Shown: positions 38,624 to 40,000 of the stretch, in pieces
How positions within the stretch are numbered: position 1 is the first letter of the stretch
Layout of the letters: every line of letters starts with the position of its first letter
Source: Leptospira interrogans
GTDB taxonomy: Bacteria; Spirochaetota; Leptospiria; Leptospirales; Leptospiraceae
Direction: 5' to 3'
NCBI RefSeq assembly: GCF_900156205.1
Contig: NZ_FTNA01000033.1
Coordinates: 1 to 40,000, forward strand
Length of the DNA: 40,000 nucleotides
The notes under the pieces: generated by a model
What the model was told of the DNA's origin: nothing
Seen by the model: only the letters and a program-made list of their open reading frames with translations
The model's database searches: none
Position numbers and translations under genes: made by a program

Positions 38624-40000
38624 ATGTTCTTCGGTTTCCGACGACATGTTCGGATTTTTTTGACGATTGTCTTTGGTCTGTTTTCCGTTCAACTTCAGGC
38701 AAACGATGGTTATGAGACGTTTACCAATCTAAAGGAAGCGCTTGAACACGCGTCCTCGTTTTCTTCGTCGAACGTTCGCATCTTGGATTTGAGTCGGCAA
38801 AAATTTGCGGTTTTTCCCAAAGAAATCTGGGAACTCGAATATTTAGAAATTTTGAAACTGGAGGAAAATCGGATCACTGTTCTTCCGCGCGAAATAAACA
38901 AACTGAAAAACTTAAAAGAATTATATTTGAATGGTAATAAACTAACAATCGTTCCTAAAGAAATCTGGGAGCTTGAAAATTTAACAATCTTACGACTGGA
39001 GAATAATAGAATTTCAACCCTTCCAAAAGAAATAGAAAAATCAAAGAATCTCCAAGAATTGGACTTACGTGGAAATCGGCTCGTAACTCTTCCGGAAGGA
39101 ATAGGCGAACTTAAACTTTTGGAAGAACTAAATCTGGAAAACAACAGGATCAAAATTCTTCCGAAAGAAATCGGAGCCTTAGAAAACTTATGGATATTCA
39201 ATTTGAGTGGAAACAAGCTCGCTTCAATTCCGAAGGAGATAGGAAACTTGCAAAATTTGCGAATGTTATATTTGGAAAACAATCAACTCAAAACTCTCCC
39301 TCGACAAATGGAGAAGCTTCAGGATTTAGAGGTTTTAAATTTACTTATCAACCCGCTTCTATCCAAAGAGAGAAAAAAGATTCAAGCGCTACTCCCCGAT
39401 TGCGACATAGATTTGAGAGATGTAGAAGAGGGTGAAACCTATCGAAACTTAAATCTGGCTTTGGAACAACCTCTAAAGATTCTGAGTTTAAGCTTGGAAT
39501 ATCAACAATTCCCCCTTTTTTCAAAAGAAATATTAAGGCTCAAAAATCTACGGAGTTTGAGTTTATACGATACCAGCCTCGTAGCCCTCCCGAAAGAAAT
39601 CGTTCGTCTCAAACATTTAGAACATCTGTCATTAGGTCTCAATCAGCTTAAAAGTCTTCCTAAAGAAATCGGATTACTCAGGAATTTAAGAAGTTTGGAT
39701 ATAGGAGCCAATAACGAGTTTGAAGTTCTTCCTAAGGAAATCGCACGGCTTCAAAACTTGAGATCGTTACTATTAAATCAAAATCGATTCAAAATCTTTC
39801 CCAAAGAAATCTGGGAACTTAAGAAGTTGGTCATCCTAAACGTAAATACGAATCAACTCGATGCGCTTCCGGAAAAAATCGGACGACTAAAGGGCTTACA
39901 GATGTTGGATTTGTCTCATAACAGACTCACGACTCTTCCTAGTGAGATCGGACAACTACACAATCTAACCGAATTGTATTTACAATACAATCGAATCAAG
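38624..40000 (+). CDS. Large LRR protein, truncated by window end
   Basis: 459 codons are in the window with no stop, so the gene continues beyond 40000. Start ATG 38624 is supported by AGGAA 7 bases upstream. It opens with a signal peptide MFFGFRRHVRIFLTIVFGLFSVQLQA-ND without a lipobox Cys, unlike the other LRR genes. About eight LRRs follow the cap ETFTNLKEALEHASS, then the linker NPLLSKERKKIQALLPDCD and a second cap TYRNLNLALEQPLKILSL, then at least seven LRRs. The two-solenoid plan matches the 35328 gene, but the DNA is richer in G+C and clearly diverged (for example IWELE units). It is probably an exported soluble or periplasmic LRR protein. Confidence 0.9.
   Translation, partial: MFFGFRRHVRIFLTIVFGLFSVQLQANDGYETFTNLKEALEHASSFSSSNVRILDLSRQKFAVFPKEIWELEYLEILKLEENRITVLPREINKLKNLKELYLNGNKLTIVPKEIWELENLTILRLENNRISTLPKEIEKSKNLQELDLRGNRLVTLPEGIGELKLLEELNLENNRIKILPKEIGALENLWIFNLSGNKLASIPKEIGNLQNLRMLYLENNQLKTLPRQMEKLQDLEVLNLLINPLLSKERKKIQALLPDCDIDLRDVEEGETYRNLNLALEQPLKILSLSLEYQQFPLFSKEILRLKNLRSLSLYDTSLVALPKEIVRLKHLEHLSLGLNQLKSLPKEIGLLRNLRSLDIGANNEFEVLPKEIARLQNLRSLLLNQNRFKIFPKEIWELKKLVILNVNTNQLDALPEKIGRLKGLQMLDLSHNRLTTLPSEIGQLHNLTELYLQYNRIK

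Noticed and set aside
38710..39282. 190-codon reverse-strand open frame
   Set aside because: Antisense shadow of the truncated LRR gene that starts at 38624 and continues beyond the window.

Overview
The window looks like chromosome of a pathogenic-clade Leptospira (close to L. interrogans). This rests on AT-rich DNA, a DUF1564-family protein, a SpiroCoCo-type giant coiled-coil protein, a small histone-fold protein, several leucine-rich-repeat (LRR) lipoproteins built from 23-residue LPKEIGQLQNLQ-type units, and dispersed short repeats around the core TGTGGGAACT. No tRNA, rRNA, CRISPR array or intact transposase gene was found.

Layout. 1-874: gene-free, with a family of hairpin-forming repeats. 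875-5846: surface-modification block, an SGNH hydrolase overlapping an MBOAT O-acyltransferase, then convergent DUF1564 and second SGNH genes separated by a MITE-like element. 5977-9601: TPR lipoprotein, XerC/D-type recombinase, RsbW-like kinase coupled to a Cys-rich lipoprotein, TfoX-N protein. 9963-14486: FapA-type polymer-binding protein, FNR-like regulator with a 28-bp palindrome just upstream, and a divergent two-gene envelope operon ending in a TPR protein. 14748-18293: lipoprotein, CheX coupled to a PpiD/SurA-like membrane protein, divergent membrane-anchored protein. 18987-25761: an ICMT-family methyltransferase, then on the same strand a methyltransferase, a STAS protein and a tightly overlapped Gld-like ABC-2 transporter operon (ATPase, permease, GldG-like, DUF4340). 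26002-31590: SpiroCoCo protein, then a compact operon of bacterial histone, methionine aminopeptidase and DUF350 membrane protein. 31591-33988: a kilobase of nested MITE-like copies, a doubtful gene and queG. 34390-40000: LRR cluster with two paralogous LRR lipoproteins, a mosaic LRR pseudogene, a predicted outer-membrane beta-barrel, and a large LRR gene running off the right edge.

How the genes may work together. SGNH plus MBOAT probably O-acylate a surface glycan. ATPase, permease, GldG-like and DUF4340 proteins should form one envelope complex. CheX feeds chemotaxis. The STAS protein and RsbW-like kinase are partner-switching components of unknown partners. The histone is probably a nucleoid protein co-expressed with the enzyme that trims N-terminal methionine.

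Most noteworthy: the bacterial histone gene with alternative starts that add or remove a lysine-rich tail; an apparently mobile 169-bp element with inverted ends and a perfect 7-bp target duplication; the FNR-like cysteine pattern; and the LRR cluster, which shows several stages of duplication and decay. All functional calls come from reading the sequence; no searches were run.
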